Notes: generated by a model from the letters alone, not told the origin. A stretch of 64,000 bases of DNA from CAUZWH01 sp965247665 (GCA_965247665.1 CBDFHH010000002.1:248001-312000), one strand, 5' to 3'; shown: positions 19,159 through 28,155, counted from the first letter of the stretch. Numbers and translations are program-made.

Positions 19159-20127
19159 TCATGCCCCCTCGCGCAGCGCCGTCCCGGTGATCGACAAGAA
19201 CACGTCCTCGAGGTTGGCGGGCCGCACCACGAACGGACGCCGCGCGCCGCCGTCGGCCTGATGGATGCGTTCGATCAGGGCCGTCGAATCGTCGGTATAC
19301 AGCATCACCCGATTTCCCGCGCGCAGCCGCTTGAGCCCGTTGCTGCCGCTATCGACCATTTCCCCGAACAGCGCCGCTTCCTCGGCTTCGTTGCAATCGA
19401 CCTCGACCGCCTCGCGCGCCAGGTGCCGTTCGATCAATTCGCGCGGCGCGCCTTGGCTCATCGCCCTGCCCTGATCGATGATGACGACGCGATCGCACAG
19501 CCGCTCCGCTTCATCCATGTAGTGCGTGGTCAGCAGCACCGTCGTGCCCCGAGCGCGCAATTCTCGGATCCGCGACCACAGCGTATGGCGCACCGCCGGG
19601 TCGAGCCCGGTCGTCGGTTCGTCGAGGATCAACAGCTCCGGCCGGTTGATTAGTGACATCGCGACCGAGAGGCGCCGCTTATAGCCGCCCGAGAGGGTCC
19701 TCACCAGAGCGTCGGCGTGGGAGCGCAGTTCGAGGAAATCGAGCAGTTCCTCGATGCGAGCCGTCAGCTCGGCCTCGCCGAGCAGATAGTAGCGGCCGAA
19801 GATCCGCATATTGTCGCGCGTCGACGCGCTGTCGATCAGCACGTTCTCCTGCAAGGTGACGCCGAGCCGCTGGCGCACCGCCCGCGTGTCCTGGGCGACG
19901 TCGATGCCAAACACCTTGACCGTGCCGCCCGTCGGCCGGGCAACGCCGTAGATCATCTTAAGCATCGTCGTCTTGCCGGCACCGTTCGGCCCGAGCAATC
20001 CGAAGCAGCCGCCGCGCGGCACCGCCAAATCGAGTCCGTCCACCGCCACGCGTTCACGGTAGCGCTTCGATACCTTGTCAGCGGCAACGATGATGGCCGA
20101 TGAGCCGTCGGCGTAGGATTGGGACAT
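19159..20127 (-). CDS. ABC transporter ATPase, NodI/DrrA-like
   Basis: This 322-residue ATPase pairs with the ABC-2 permease that follows. It shows Walker A GPNGAGKTTMLKM, signature LSGGYKRRLSVAMSL and Walker B LLILDEPTTGLDPAVR, then the C-terminal extension typical of this exporter family. I chose ATG at 20127 (MSQSYADGSSAIIVAADKVS); the upstream in-frame ATG at 20247 would overlap the next gene and encodes Arg-rich nonsense. Confidence 0.92.
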   Translation of the reverse strand: MSQSYADGSSAIIVAADKVSKRYRERVAVDGLDLAVPRGGCFGLLGPNGAGKTTMLKMIYGVARPTGGTVKVFGIDVAQDTRAVRQRLGVTLQENVLIDSASTRDNMRIFGRYYLLGEAELTARIEELLDFLELRSHADALVRTLSGGYKRRLSVAMSLINRPELLILDEPTTGLDPAVRHTLWSRIRELRARGTTVLLTTHYMDEAERLCDRVVIIDQGRAMSQGAPRELIERHLAREAVEVDCNEAEEAALFGEMVDSGSNGLKRLRAGNRVMLYTDDSTALIERIHQADGGARRPFVVRPANLEDVFLSITGTALREGA

Positions 20128-20177
20128 GAAAATACCCGGCGCGGGATAGAGCAAACGTAGGCCGCGTTTCGCCGCGG

Positions 20178-20654
20178 TCAATGGCGATCGATGTTGCAAT
20201 GCTGGACGTCGAACGACAAAACGACGACCTCCGGGTTGCACCGCCACGAGCGCGCACCGTGGATCGAGATCCAGATATTCTCGAAATCGGCGATCCCCAC
20301 CGCGCCCTCGCGCCGGGCATCGGCGTCGCTGATGTCTTGTAGACGCTCGACGGCTATGCCGGTCACCGCCAACGTCAGCCGCGAGGCGGCGCGCGGCAGG
20401 TGGATCGACGGATTCCAGGGTCCCGACCCGACGTCATCATCGGCGCGAAAGACGATGCCGTTACCGGTACGGCGAAATGCCTCCCGTACCCACAGGCGGT
20501 GATCCCACTCGCCGCGGGCCCAGTCGTCGGCCAAACGCCGCCACACCGTCGGATTACCACGCCGGTCGAGAGTCGAACGCCGAGACTGGGTCTTTCGTCC
20601 ATCCACCAGCGCCCGCACCATCAGCGTGGAAAACAAGATCGGACGATCACCCAT
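20178..20654 (-). CDS. Phage-type ASCH-like protein
   Basis: The 158-residue protein begins GDRPILFSTLMVRALVDGRK and has the pattern KTQSRR, LWVREAF, SIHLPRAASRLTLAVTG and VERLQDISDADARREG. This pattern is common in small prophage proteins annotated as morphogenetic or ASCH-domain. ASCH domains resemble RNA-binding PUA folds; the exact role is unknown. The C-terminal end (WRCNPEVVVLSFDVQHCNIDR) is intact, so the gene looks complete. A decayed adenylate cyclase lies directly upstream on the same strand. No other phage gene is adjacent, so it is probably a stray prophage or horizontally moved gene. Confidence 0.7.
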   Translation of the reverse strand: MGDRPILFSTLMVRALVDGRKTQSRRSTLDRRGNPTVWRRLADDWARGEWDHRLWVREAFRRTGNGIVFRADDDVGSGPWNPSIHLPRAASRLTLAVTGIAVERLQDISDADARREGAVGIADFENIWISIHGARSWRCNPEVVVLSFDVQHCNIDRH

Positions 20655-20659
20655 CGGAC

Positions 20660-20930
20660 TCAGTACTCCTGCTCCTGATCCCCGCTCCTATTGACGAACG
20701 CGAGCACGGCAATCGATCGTTGATCGGCCGGCCGCAGTAGCGCGCGGGCGGAGCAATGTTCCGGATTTGGTGCATGCCGAGGCCGTCGAGCGGGATGTCG
20801 CGCCGATCGCGCGCCGGGTCGCGCGCGCTGCGTGAAATGTAGATCCCGCCGGGTTCGGCGGGTTTGCCGCAGCCGTGCGACGGTGGTGGCGGCGATACGA
20901 AAGCCGATCTGACGATCCTCGGACACCTCG
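20660..20930 (-). pseudogene. Remnant of a class III adenylate/guanylate cyclase-TPR type protein
   Basis: Minus-strand translation shows AEPGGIYISRSARDPARD then DGLGMHQIRNIAPPARY from about 20868 to 20730. This matches the cyclase-domain end seen in many rhizobial and other alphaproteobacterial cyclases (AEPGGICIS..., LGE..LKNI..PVR). In another frame, ending at a stop at 20660, follows SIAVLAFVNRSGDQEQEY, the start of the linker that leads to TPR repeats in the same proteins. The two pieces are in order but out of frame, and both the catalytic core and the TPR part are missing. The gene is dead. Confidence 0.75.
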
Positions 20931-21336
20931 ATATTGCGGGGCGGCGGTCCCCGCCCGCAGGTCGACCCCATCATCTACCGCTGCGATGAGCTGGGAATTC
21001 GATCAGGAAACATCATCCGCAGTTTTGACGATGCGGCCGTCATGCTCGGCGATCTTGGAGCCCGTCAGCTCGCTGCGGTGAGCCTTCGCGTGTGGCCGGC
21101 GTGCCGGCCTCATCCGCCCCCATCAGGCGGCGGCTGCAACCGACCCTGTCGGCGCTCAAGACCGCCGCCAGCCCGCGTTTGACCGCCCGATCACTGGTCA
21201 CGGTTCGCCAATTGCGCAGCGGACGGAGCGTCGTCCGGGCACCCCGGAATCGTCAAATCTGGTGTCGTCGGATGCGCGTGAGACAAGTTCATCCGCGTTT
21301 CCTGTCGGACCGGCCGCACAGGGGGCCACCGAACCG
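20931..21336. other. Intergenic, no intact gene
   Basis: About 400 bp between the cyclase remnant and the amidase stop. A plus-strand stretch near 20960-21080 reads VDPIIYRCDELGIRSGN followed by SFDDAAVMLGDLGARQL and looks faintly coding, but it lacks a start, leads into low-complexity sequence, and I cannot place it in a family. Confidence 0.35.
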
Positions 21337-22914
21337 CTATCGGCGCGCGACCCTGCGGTCGCTCCGCCGCTTGGGGCGGCGAGCCGGATCGACCGAGATC
21401 CCGGTCCAGTCGACGCCCTGCTCAAAGGCATGCGCGGCTCGGTAGAGCGTCGGCTCGTCGTAATGGCGGCCGATCAGCATCATGCCGATCGGGCACCCGT
21501 CGACGATGCCGGCCGGGATCGTGATCGCCGGATGGTGAGTCAGGTTGAACGGACAGGTGTTCTCGATATTCTCCAGCGCCATCGAGATGGTGTCCTCCAC
21601 CGAAAAAGGCTGATCCGGATAGGGCCGCGATTTCTGCGGTGCGGTCGGCATGATCATCGCGTCATAGTCCTGCAACAGCCGGTTGTAGGCCTCGGCTGCC
21701 TGGCGCGCGAGGTTGTGGGCCTTGCAGTAATAATGGCCCTGATGCTTACGCTTCATGTATTCCCCGGACAACATACCGAAGCGCAGATTGTACGGAATCT
21801 CGTTGGCCCGCTGACGCCACCCCGCGAGCTTGTCGTTGAGGCTGGTGACGTAGAGCCCGCCATGGTTGGTGCCGAAGCCGTTGCCGACGAGCAGGTTGGT
21901 GTAATAGCCGTCGAGCGCGAAACCCATCCAGGCGATGAAGGCATCGCGGTGCCAGGGGAATGACACCACATCTACCTCGGCGCCGAGCTTGCTGAAGCGC
22001 TCGGCCGCGACGCGCACCGTGGCATCGACCTCCGGCATCGACGCCGGCCAGCCGAAGCCCTCCTCGATGATCGCCAGCCTCATGCCCTTGACCCCCTTGC
22101 CCAGCGCTTTGGTATATGGGTGTATCTTGGGTTTCGGTGTCGACATGCGGGTGTCGATTCCGTCGGGCCCGGCCAGCACCTCGAGCAGCAGTGCGTTGTC
22201 CTCGACCGTGCGGGTCATCGGACCGGTATGGTCGATATTGAACTCCGACGAAATGATGCCGGTGTAGGGGATCAGCCCCCAGGTCGGCTTGAGGCCGACC
22301 AGACCGCAGCACGCCGAGGGGATGCGGATCGATCCGGCCTGGTCGCCTCCCAGCGCCATGTCCACTTCCTCGGCCGCGACCAGCACGGCGCTGCCGGTTG
22401 ACGAGCCGCCCGGCGTGTAGCCCGGCTTGAGCGGGCTTTCGACAATACCGGTGACGCTGGTGTGGCCGCTCGACGAAAACGAAAAATACTCGCACACCGC
22501 CTTGCCGACGATGGTTCCCGCGGCGTCGAGGATGCGGGTCACGACTGTGGCGTCGGTGTCGGGCACATAACCCTCGAGCACCGAGGCGCCGTCCATCATC
22601 GGTACGCCGGCGAGACAGATCGTGTCCTTGAGCACCACCCGCCTGCCCGTGAGCTTGCCGCGCGATGCACCCTTCACCTCGGTCTTCACGTACCAGGCGC
22701 CGTAGGGATTCTCCTCGCCGCTCGGCCGGTAGCCCGGCGTGCGCGGATATTTCACGGGCGGCAGGTAGTCGGGCAGCTGGTCGAGACGGTTGTAGATGAA
22801 ACGCACGCCCGCGAATTCACGCTGGTAAACTTCGACCTCTTCCTCGGTCATGTCGAAACCGAGATCGTCGCCGATCTCGCGCAACTGTCCCTTGGTCGGC
22901 GTCTGAACGGACAT
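21337..22914 (-). CDS. Amidase signature family hydrolase
   Basis: The 525-residue protein has a long N-terminal helical extension (about residues 1-75) before the amidase core, as in nitrile hydratase-associated amidases. The triad is Lys96 in RRVVLKDT, Ser171 in TPGGSSTG and nucleophile Ser195 in DQAGSIR. The C-terminus has ITIPAGIVDGCPIGMMLIGRHYDE. AAGGGGGA precedes ATG at 22914. No nitrile hydratase genes are nearby, so the substrate is open. It stands alone between two degraded stretches. Confidence 0.92.
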   Translation of the reverse strand: MSVQTPTKGQLREIGDDLGFDMTEEEVEVYQREFAGVRFIYNRLDQLPDYLPPVKYPRTPGYRPSGEENPYGAWYVKTEVKGASRGKLTGRRVVLKDTICLAGVPMMDGASVLEGYVPDTDATVVTRILDAAGTIVGKAVCEYFSFSSSGHTSVTGIVESPLKPGYTPGGSSTGSAVLVAAEEVDMALGGDQAGSIRIPSACCGLVGLKPTWGLIPYTGIISSEFNIDHTGPMTRTVEDNALLLEVLAGPDGIDTRMSTPKPKIHPYTKALGKGVKGMRLAIIEEGFGWPASMPEVDATVRVAAERFSKLGAEVDVVSFPWHRDAFIAWMGFALDGYYTNLLVGNGFGTNHGGLYVTSLNDKLAGWRQRANEIPYNLRFGMLSGEYMKRKHQGHYYCKAHNLARQAAEAYNRLLQDYDAMIMPTAPQKSRPYPDQPFSVEDTISMALENIENTCPFNLTHHPAITIPAGIVDGCPIGMMLIGRHYDEPTLYRAAHAFEQGVDWTGISVDPARRPKRRSDRRVARR

Positions 22915-23624
22915 GGAATCCCCCTTGTTACCTCGTGTACAAGTCTAGCTCACACAACGCTTGCGAAGCACGGCTTGACGCCTGCTCGTACCGGCAGGTC
23001 GACGAGCGCGGCATGGCCGCCGACGATTGTCTTCGCCACCCGGCTCCTCCCTCGCTGCAGCGCCCGCCGTTTAAACGTCCGTTTGCCGGTCCCATTGCCG
23101 TAGCCTCCGTGGGGCTCGATCGGCCGTCACCCGGGGCGGCGCGTACTGTAGCGTACGGCAATCATGCATCCGCGCGTTCGCTCGGTCGTGCCGATAATGG
23201 CATCTATCTCATCCTCGTCGAGGAGCGTATTCAGCGGGACTTTGTCGGAATCGTTTTTCCCAATCCGGGTCCGGCGACGGGTCGGCCAGCAGGCTCGAAT
23301 TGGGGTTTGCGCCGGACTGGTTGATGCCGCCCTCGACGCGGTTGATGGCCGACCGGTCTACGTCGCGCGCCGGAACGGCGTTCGTCCAGATCCTCGGGCT
23401 CGCGGATAGGGCCGTTGCTGTCGATCTGATCACGCCGTGGTGGAACACCCGAGACGGGAACGCAACGTCACCATTGCGTCGTCACCGGCGCTGCGCCGCC
23501 GCATGTACTCCGAGTCCGACATCTCGGCCAGGTCGAGATTGGAGAGCCCGCAGGCGAACGTTAAAAGAGCGGTTTGTCATGATGGTGCTCGGATAAACTC
23601 CGTAGATCCATTCAGGACGGTTTC
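22915..23624. other. About 700 bp without an intact gene
   Basis: Several short frames are open on both strands, including a plus-strand stretch near 23190 reading NGIYLILVEERIQRDFVGIV that looks mildly coding, but none has a start signal plus a recognisable domain. It may contain decayed genes that I cannot name. Confidence 0.4.
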
Positions 23625-24437
23625 ATGGCACAACGCATCCACGGACCACTCTATACCGAGCGCATGGGCCGAACCGGACCGGTCGCGGCATTCGTCCACC
23701 CCAACCCGCTGGATCAGTCGTGTTGGCTGTACCAGATGGCGCATCTTTCGACCTGGTATCGCTGCGTCGCCATCGACCTCCCGGGCTACGGCCGCTCGCC
23801 AACTGCGGATCCGGGGCTGACCCTGCGCGATCTGGCACAAGCGTGCTAGGAAGCGGTTGAAGCGATTGCACCGGACGAAAAAGCAATTCTCGCCGGCTGT
23901 TCGATCGGCTCATCGATTGTGCCGTACATGTACCATTTCGACCCCGACCGTACCCTGGCGATGGTCCTGACCGGCACCGGCTACGTCCCCGGCCGCGAAT
24001 TCGCACCACGCCGTATCACCGCCTTCCGCGAGCAGGGCATCGACTATCGCCGGGCGTACACTCTCGAGGATTTCAGCCCGGATTTTGGTGACACCGACTA
24101 CGCGGCCTATTTCGTGAACCTGTTCACCGAACGCAACGCCTATGCCGACGTTGATACCATCATCCGCCTGTTCGAGGCCTATCTCACGCCCGACGCCGAC
24201 GATCACTTCGCGAGCATCGACTGTCCCACCCTGATCCTGACCGGCAGCGCCGACACCGCCCACGCCAGCGCCTTCGCGCTGCGCAAGCAGATTCCGGACT
24301 GCGACCTCCAAGTGCTTCCCGGCGCCGGCCACGCCTGCCAAATGGAACAACCCTGGCTGTTCGATCGGCTGATGCTCGCGTTTCTAGAACGACACGGGCT
24401 GCATCCCGGCGCCGGGGCTGCAAACGCGTTAAAATAG
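23625..24437 (+). pseudogene. Alpha/beta hydrolase interrupted by one in-frame TAG
   Basis: One frame runs from ATG 23625 to the stop at 24437 (270 residues) except for TAG at 23847-23849, codon 75. Before it is the N-terminal fold (VAAFVHPNPLDQSCWLYQMA, then IDLPGYGRS). After it is the nucleophile elbow GCSIGS, the acid region TLILTGSADTAH and the catalytic His in GAGHACQME. Everything apart from the stop looks healthy, so the lesion is recent, an error, or an amber codon that is read through. No internal start would save the N-terminal strand order. The YjbR-like gene follows on the same strand. Confidence 0.85.
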
Positions 24438-24493
24438 TGTTCTTTAATTGGACGACCGGCGTCGCCCCTCGTTGCGAAACCGAGAGGTGATTG

Positions 24494-24862
24494 GTGGCGA
24501 AACGATCGATCGATTGGCGGGGCTTGAAAGCACTCGCACTTGGACTCGAGCTGCCCGGCGTCGAGGAGACGACCTCCTGGGGTCAGCCGACCCTGAAGGC
24601 GCACGGCAAGCTATGGGTATGGTGGAGCCCGAAGGAGAACGCGCCGGTGTTCAAGGTTCCGTTCGAGGAGCGCGAGTTCCTTGTGGAAGCCGCTCCCGAC
24701 ACGTTCTTTTTCACCCCACACTACAAGAACCACCCGCTGATCCTGGTGCGACCCGACAAGCTCGACCGCAAGTGGGCAATCACCAATTTGATGCGAGTGT
24801 GGCGCGACCAGGCGCCGAAGCGGGCGTTGAAGGCTTACGACGAAGCTCGGCGATCGAAGTGA
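24494..24862 (+). CDS. MmcQ/YjbR family protein
   Basis: This is a 122-residue protein with the family pattern LPGVEETTSWGQPTLKAHG, the Trp-rich WVWWSPKEN and FFTPHYKNHPLILVR. The family has a CyaY-like double-wing fold and is listed as DNA-binding, but no function is established. GTG at 24494 has AGAGGTGA just upstream; TTG at 24491 is the alternative. It lies 57 bases behind the interrupted hydrolase gene and may share its transcript. Confidence 0.88.
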   Translation: MAKRSIDWRGLKALALGLELPGVEETTSWGQPTLKAHGKLWVWWSPKENAPVFKVPFEEREFLVEAAPDTFFFTPHYKNHPLILVRPDKLDRKWAITNLMRVWRDQAPKRALKAYDEARRSK

Positions 24863-24969
24863 TTGAACGGCGCGGCCGCACGCCGAGGCGATCGAGGAAT
24901 TTTGGCTGAGCTATGCCCGGGCCTGTTCAACGCCCGGGAGAGTTCCCGATCTTGTTGGTCAGGTGTGAA

Positions 24970-25052
24970 GCTATTTAGAACTATGTTGCAAAACTATTAC
25001 AAAAATGTTTGATATTCATACATAGACATCAACCCTTACCCCCCAGCGAGGA
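24970..25052 (+). promoter_or_regulatory. AT-rich leader and likely promoter/operator of the XRE-ino1 unit
   Basis: From about 24970 to 25025 the sequence is strikingly AT-rich against GC-rich surroundings. It contains two near-direct copies of AACTAT (in AACTATGTTGC and AACTATTAC, 12 bases apart), flanked by CTATGT at 24981 and ACATAG at 25020. This arrangement suits an autoregulating XRE protein. The GAGGAG ribosome site at 25047-25052 sets the GTG start. The exact -35 and -10 boxes cannot be fixed by eye. Confidence 0.45.
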
Positions 25053-25062
25053 GCAACCGCAA

Positions 25063-26382
25063 GTGAGTGGGCTGAGCGAACGTCTGCGACGGCACCGGAT
25101 CGCATCAGGGCTGAGCCAAGCCAAGCTGGCCGAGCAAGTGGGGTTGTCCCGGACTGCGGTGACGCAGATCGAGGCGGGCAATCGTGAGATCACGGCTGAC
25201 GAGCTCTCCAGGTTCGCCTCCGTATTGCGGCAAAGTCCGTCTTCTCTACTCGCCAGGTCGGACAAAGCCGCGAGCGCGTCGAAGCCGACGCAGGATGCAC
25301 TTCTCGACGAGCTGGCAGACGCATACCCGGCGTTCGGAGACATCACGAGTTTCCACGACGAACTCAAGCAGCTCCTGAAGCTGGCAAGCTTGCTTACCGA
25401 GGTAGAGGCCGCTCTTGGTGCAGATGTGTTTGGGCCCGACGCCTTCGTGTTCCGGGGAAGTGATCCGCGAACTTCCTGGGAGGCGGCGCACCAGGGCTAC
25501 TCGGCAGCCGAGGACGAGCGCCGTCGCCTCGACCTGGGGTCGGCGCCCATACGGGACATGCCGGAAACCCTGGCCACACTTCGCATCCGCGCGACGCGAC
25601 TTCAGCTTCCCGCGGCGACCTCTTGTGTATCGATCAACACGCCTGACACCGGGCCGGTGATCATCGTTAGTCAGGCGGCGAGCCTCGAAGAACGGCGGTT
25701 CTGGTTGGCGCATGGCCTTGCTCACGTGCTCTTCGACTCGGAGCAGAGGTGGATCGGTTGCGGTCAGAACGATCGTGGCCACCATCGCGAAGTACGAGCC
25801 AACACGTTTGCCGGCCATTTTCTGATGCCCGCGAAAGGCGTCGAGCGTTATCTACAATCCATCGGCTGCGACACGATGGCCCGGAGCCTGGGTGCGGGCC
25901 TCGATCTGCTGTCCGACGATTCGGCCGTCCCCGCCGACAAATCCCGGATCCACCTAAGCGCTCGCTCGCGGCGAGGGGCGTGGCAACTTAGTTCCCAGGA
26001 ACTGTCCCTGGTCGCCCGCTACTTCGGCGTGAGCCATTCGATGGTCGCCCACTCGCTCAAAAACCTGCGCTTCCTATCTGGGGAGCAACGCGACCGCTTG
26101 ACCGACGACTGCGACGCGAGCGGGGAGAACCGCGCGCGAGAGGCAATAGGGCTGCCGTCGGGCGCGCTCGAGCCCCGGTACGACCCGTTTCTGTCCCGGC
26201 TCCTGGCGTCGGCCGCCGAGGCCAGGCGTCGCGGGGCGCCGGGGGAACTTATCGAGCCGATTTCCGATCTGCTGAAGCTGAACGAGGCGGAGAAATCGGT
26301 GTTTTTGGCCGCGGAGGAGTCCGACCGGTCAAAACCACTTAACGATATTCAGCGTGCCACGAGAGCCACGCGAGAGAGATGA
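25063..26382 (+). CDS. XRE regulator fused to an ImmA/IrrE-like domain with a degenerate metal site
   Basis: The 439-residue protein has an N-terminal XRE helix-turn-helix (SERLRRHRIASGLSQAKLAEQVGLS onward, about residues 3-60) and a central ImmA/IrrE-type domain. The metallopeptidase motif HEXXH reads His217-Gly-Leu-Ala-His221: the catalytic Glu is Gly. The follow-on block VRANTFAGHFLMP matches the family's E..AN.FA..LLMP region. The C-terminal 130 residues include a second helical segment (ARYFGVSHSMVAHSLKNLRFL) that may be another helix-turn-helix. GTG 25063 is chosen for its GAGGAG site. The inositol phosphate synthase gene starts 17 bases after the stop, so the two form an operon. If it is inactive as a protease, it may act purely as a sensor-repressor. 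Confidence 0.85.
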   Translation: MSGLSERLRRHRIASGLSQAKLAEQVGLSRTAVTQIEAGNREITADELSRFASVLRQSPSSLLARSDKAASASKPTQDALLDELADAYPAFGDITSFHDELKQLLKLASLLTEVEAALGADVFGPDAFVFRGSDPRTSWEAAHQGYSAAEDERRRLDLGSAPIRDMPETLATLRIRATRLQLPAATSCVSINTPDTGPVIIVSQAASLEERRFWLAHGLAHVLFDSEQRWIGCGQNDRGHHREVRANTFAGHFLMPAKGVERYLQSIGCDTMARSLGAGLDLLSDDSAVPADKSRIHLSARSRRGAWQLSSQELSLVARYFGVSHSMVAHSLKNLRFLSGEQRDRLTDDCDASGENRAREAIGLPSGALEPRYDPFLSRLLASAAEARRRGAPGELIEPISDLLKLNEAEKSVFLAAEESDRSKPLNDIQRATRATRER

Positions 26383-26399
26383 AGAAAGGAGAGGACTAC

Positions 26400-27578
26400 A
26401 TGACGAAAATCAGAGTAGCGATCGCTGGTGTTGGGAACTGCGCAAGTTCGTTGCTGCAAGGTATCGAGTACTACCGTGGCAGAAACATCGTCGGACAAGC
26501 CGGCCTCATGCACCCCAATATCGGGGGTTGGCGGCCGTCCGATATCGAGGTCGTCGCGGCATTCGACGTCGACTCCCGCAAGGTCGGCCATGCTTTGGAG
26601 GACGCCGCTTTCGCCACTCCGAACTGCACGAAGATCTTCCAGCCCGCGTTGTCGGCCAGCGGCGTCGTGGTCCGGATGGGTCCGGTCCTCGACGGTGTCG
26701 CCGATCACATGGAGGACTACGGAGAGGATCAGGCTTTCCGCGTGGCGGATGTCGATCCCGTGGATGTGACCGAAATCCTCAAGGGCACCAATGCGGAAGT
26801 ACTCATTTGCTATTTGCCGGTCGGATCCGAGCGCGCCGTACGCCACTACGCTCAAGCATGCCTCGACGCCGGAGTGGCGATGGTCAACTGCGTGCCCGTT
26901 TTCCTGGCGTCCGATCGCGAATGGGCCGAACGCTTTCGCGTCGCGGGGCTGCCGATCGTGGGCGACGATATCAAGAGTCAAGTCGGGGCGACCATCGTTC
27001 ACCGCATGCTCAGCCGGCTGTTCGCGGATCGCGGCGTGACACTCGACCGTACGTACCAGCTCAACACGGGTGGAAACACGGACTTCTTGAACATGCTCGA
27101 GCGTAGCCGGCTGCAGTCGAAGAAGCGCTCCAAGACGGAATCCGTGCAAAGCCAGCTCGACGAGAGGCTCGCTCCCAAGGACATCCATATCGGTCCATCC
27201 GACTACGTGCCGTGGCAAGGAGATAACAAGGTCGCGTTCATCCGCATGGAAGGGCGTGGCTTCGGCGACGTTCCGCTGGAGCTCGAGCTCAGGCTTTCCG
27301 TGCAGGACTCTCCCAACAGCGCCGGCGTCGTGATCGATGCGATCCGTTGCGCCAAGCTCGGTCTCGATCGCGGACTGGCCGGGCCGCTGGAGGGCCCAAG
27401 CGCCTACTATATGAAGAGCCCGCCCCGGCAGATGCGTGACGAGGAGGCGCGGTGCGCGATCGAGACATTCATCGCAACCGAAGCCGGAAATCTCGAGTCG
27501 TGGGCACGGCAGGAAGCCAACATCTCGCACGTGGCAGCGGGCGCTGCGTCGCAAATCCGCAATATCGACGGCCCCTGA
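26400..27578 (+). CDS. ino1: Inositol-3-phosphate synthase
   Basis: This enzyme converts glucose 6-phosphate to myo-inositol 3-phosphate with catalytic NAD. At 392 residues it is the short prokaryotic type. The Rossmann start is AIAGVGNCASSLLQGIEYY. Conserved active-site blocks are GDDIKSQVGATIVHRM and LNTGGNTDFLNM, with SDYVPWQGDNKVAFI near the middle. AAAGGAGAGG precedes ATG at 26400. It is the second gene of the XRE/ImmA-like unit, which is unusual company. No inositol monophosphatase or phosphatidylinositol synthase is adjacent, so the product's fate (phospholipid, osmolyte or signal) is unknown. Confidence 0.94.
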   Translation: MTKIRVAIAGVGNCASSLLQGIEYYRGRNIVGQAGLMHPNIGGWRPSDIEVVAAFDVDSRKVGHALEDAAFATPNCTKIFQPALSASGVVVRMGPVLDGVADHMEDYGEDQAFRVADVDPVDVTEILKGTNAEVLICYLPVGSERAVRHYAQACLDAGVAMVNCVPVFLASDREWAERFRVAGLPIVGDDIKSQVGATIVHRMLSRLFADRGVTLDRTYQLNTGGNTDFLNMLERSRLQSKKRSKTESVQSQLDERLAPKDIHIGPSDYVPWQGDNKVAFIRMEGRGFGDVPLELELRLSVQDSPNSAGVVIDAIRCAKLGLDRGLAGPLEGPSAYYMKSPPRQMRDEEARCAIETFIATEAGNLESWARQEANISHVAAGAASQIRNIDGP

Positions 27579-27770
27579 GCGAGACGGCGCCAGGCGCCCC
27601 GCCGATCGAGCAACCCCTGGCATAGACCGGCGTACTCACCAGGGCTCACCGGGAGCTGCTGGCTTCCCTGGATGTGGGCACCGGGCAGCGCCCGACCGGT
27701 CGGCGAAACGCCGAGGGCGACGCCGTTTTTCATCCGACCTGGCGGCCGAGCGAGCCGCACGGGCGAGGCC

Positions 27771-28155
27771 GCGCTCTTCGCCGTCATCGGCACCACCTTC
27801 GGCGCCGGCAACGGCGTGAGCATCTTCAACGTGCCTAACATGACGGATCGGGTGTTGCTGGGGCGAGCAGCACGCGCGGCCGGGAGCACGGGTGCTCGGA
27901 GCACGTCACGCTCACGGCGAGCCAGATGCCGCTCCATTCGCATTCGAGTGGAAGTTACCGGACGGATACCGAGGCAGCGCATACGCATCAGTATACCTGA
28001 CGCATCAATACACCAGACTTGAGTACACAGTGGGTGGGGCGACGCGCGAAGGCGGGACGTCGTAGGGGCTGCCCGAGGTCACCAATACCACGCAGAGTGG
28101 CGGCGCTCATGACCACGACATCACCGGCTCCAGCGACGGTGCCAACTCGACGTCG
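27771..28155 (+). pseudogene. Broken phage tail-collar domain gene
   Basis: Three pieces in order on the plus strand match the tail-collar (microcystin-dependent protein) family. First is ALFAVIGTTFGAGNGVSIFN then VPNMTDRVLLG from 27771. Next, in a shifted frame from 27899, comes EHVTLTASQMPLHSHS, ending at a TGA after AAHTHQYT. From 28066 comes GLPEVTNTTQSGGAHDHDIT. The His-rich ASQMPLHSHS and GGAHDHD motifs are diagnostic. The start, the frame and probably the C-terminus are lost. It suggests that a prophage, tailocin or related element was once next to the ino1 unit. Confidence 0.8.

Noticed and set aside
26349..27623. A 424-codon minus-strand open frame over ino1
   Set aside because: It is antisense to a clear inositol phosphate synthase and has no recognisable domain.
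27600..27720. Rhodanese-like phrase LPGAHIQG on the minus strand
   Set aside because: It is isolated, has no active-site Cys loop, and overlaps the region of the plus-strand tail-collar remnant.
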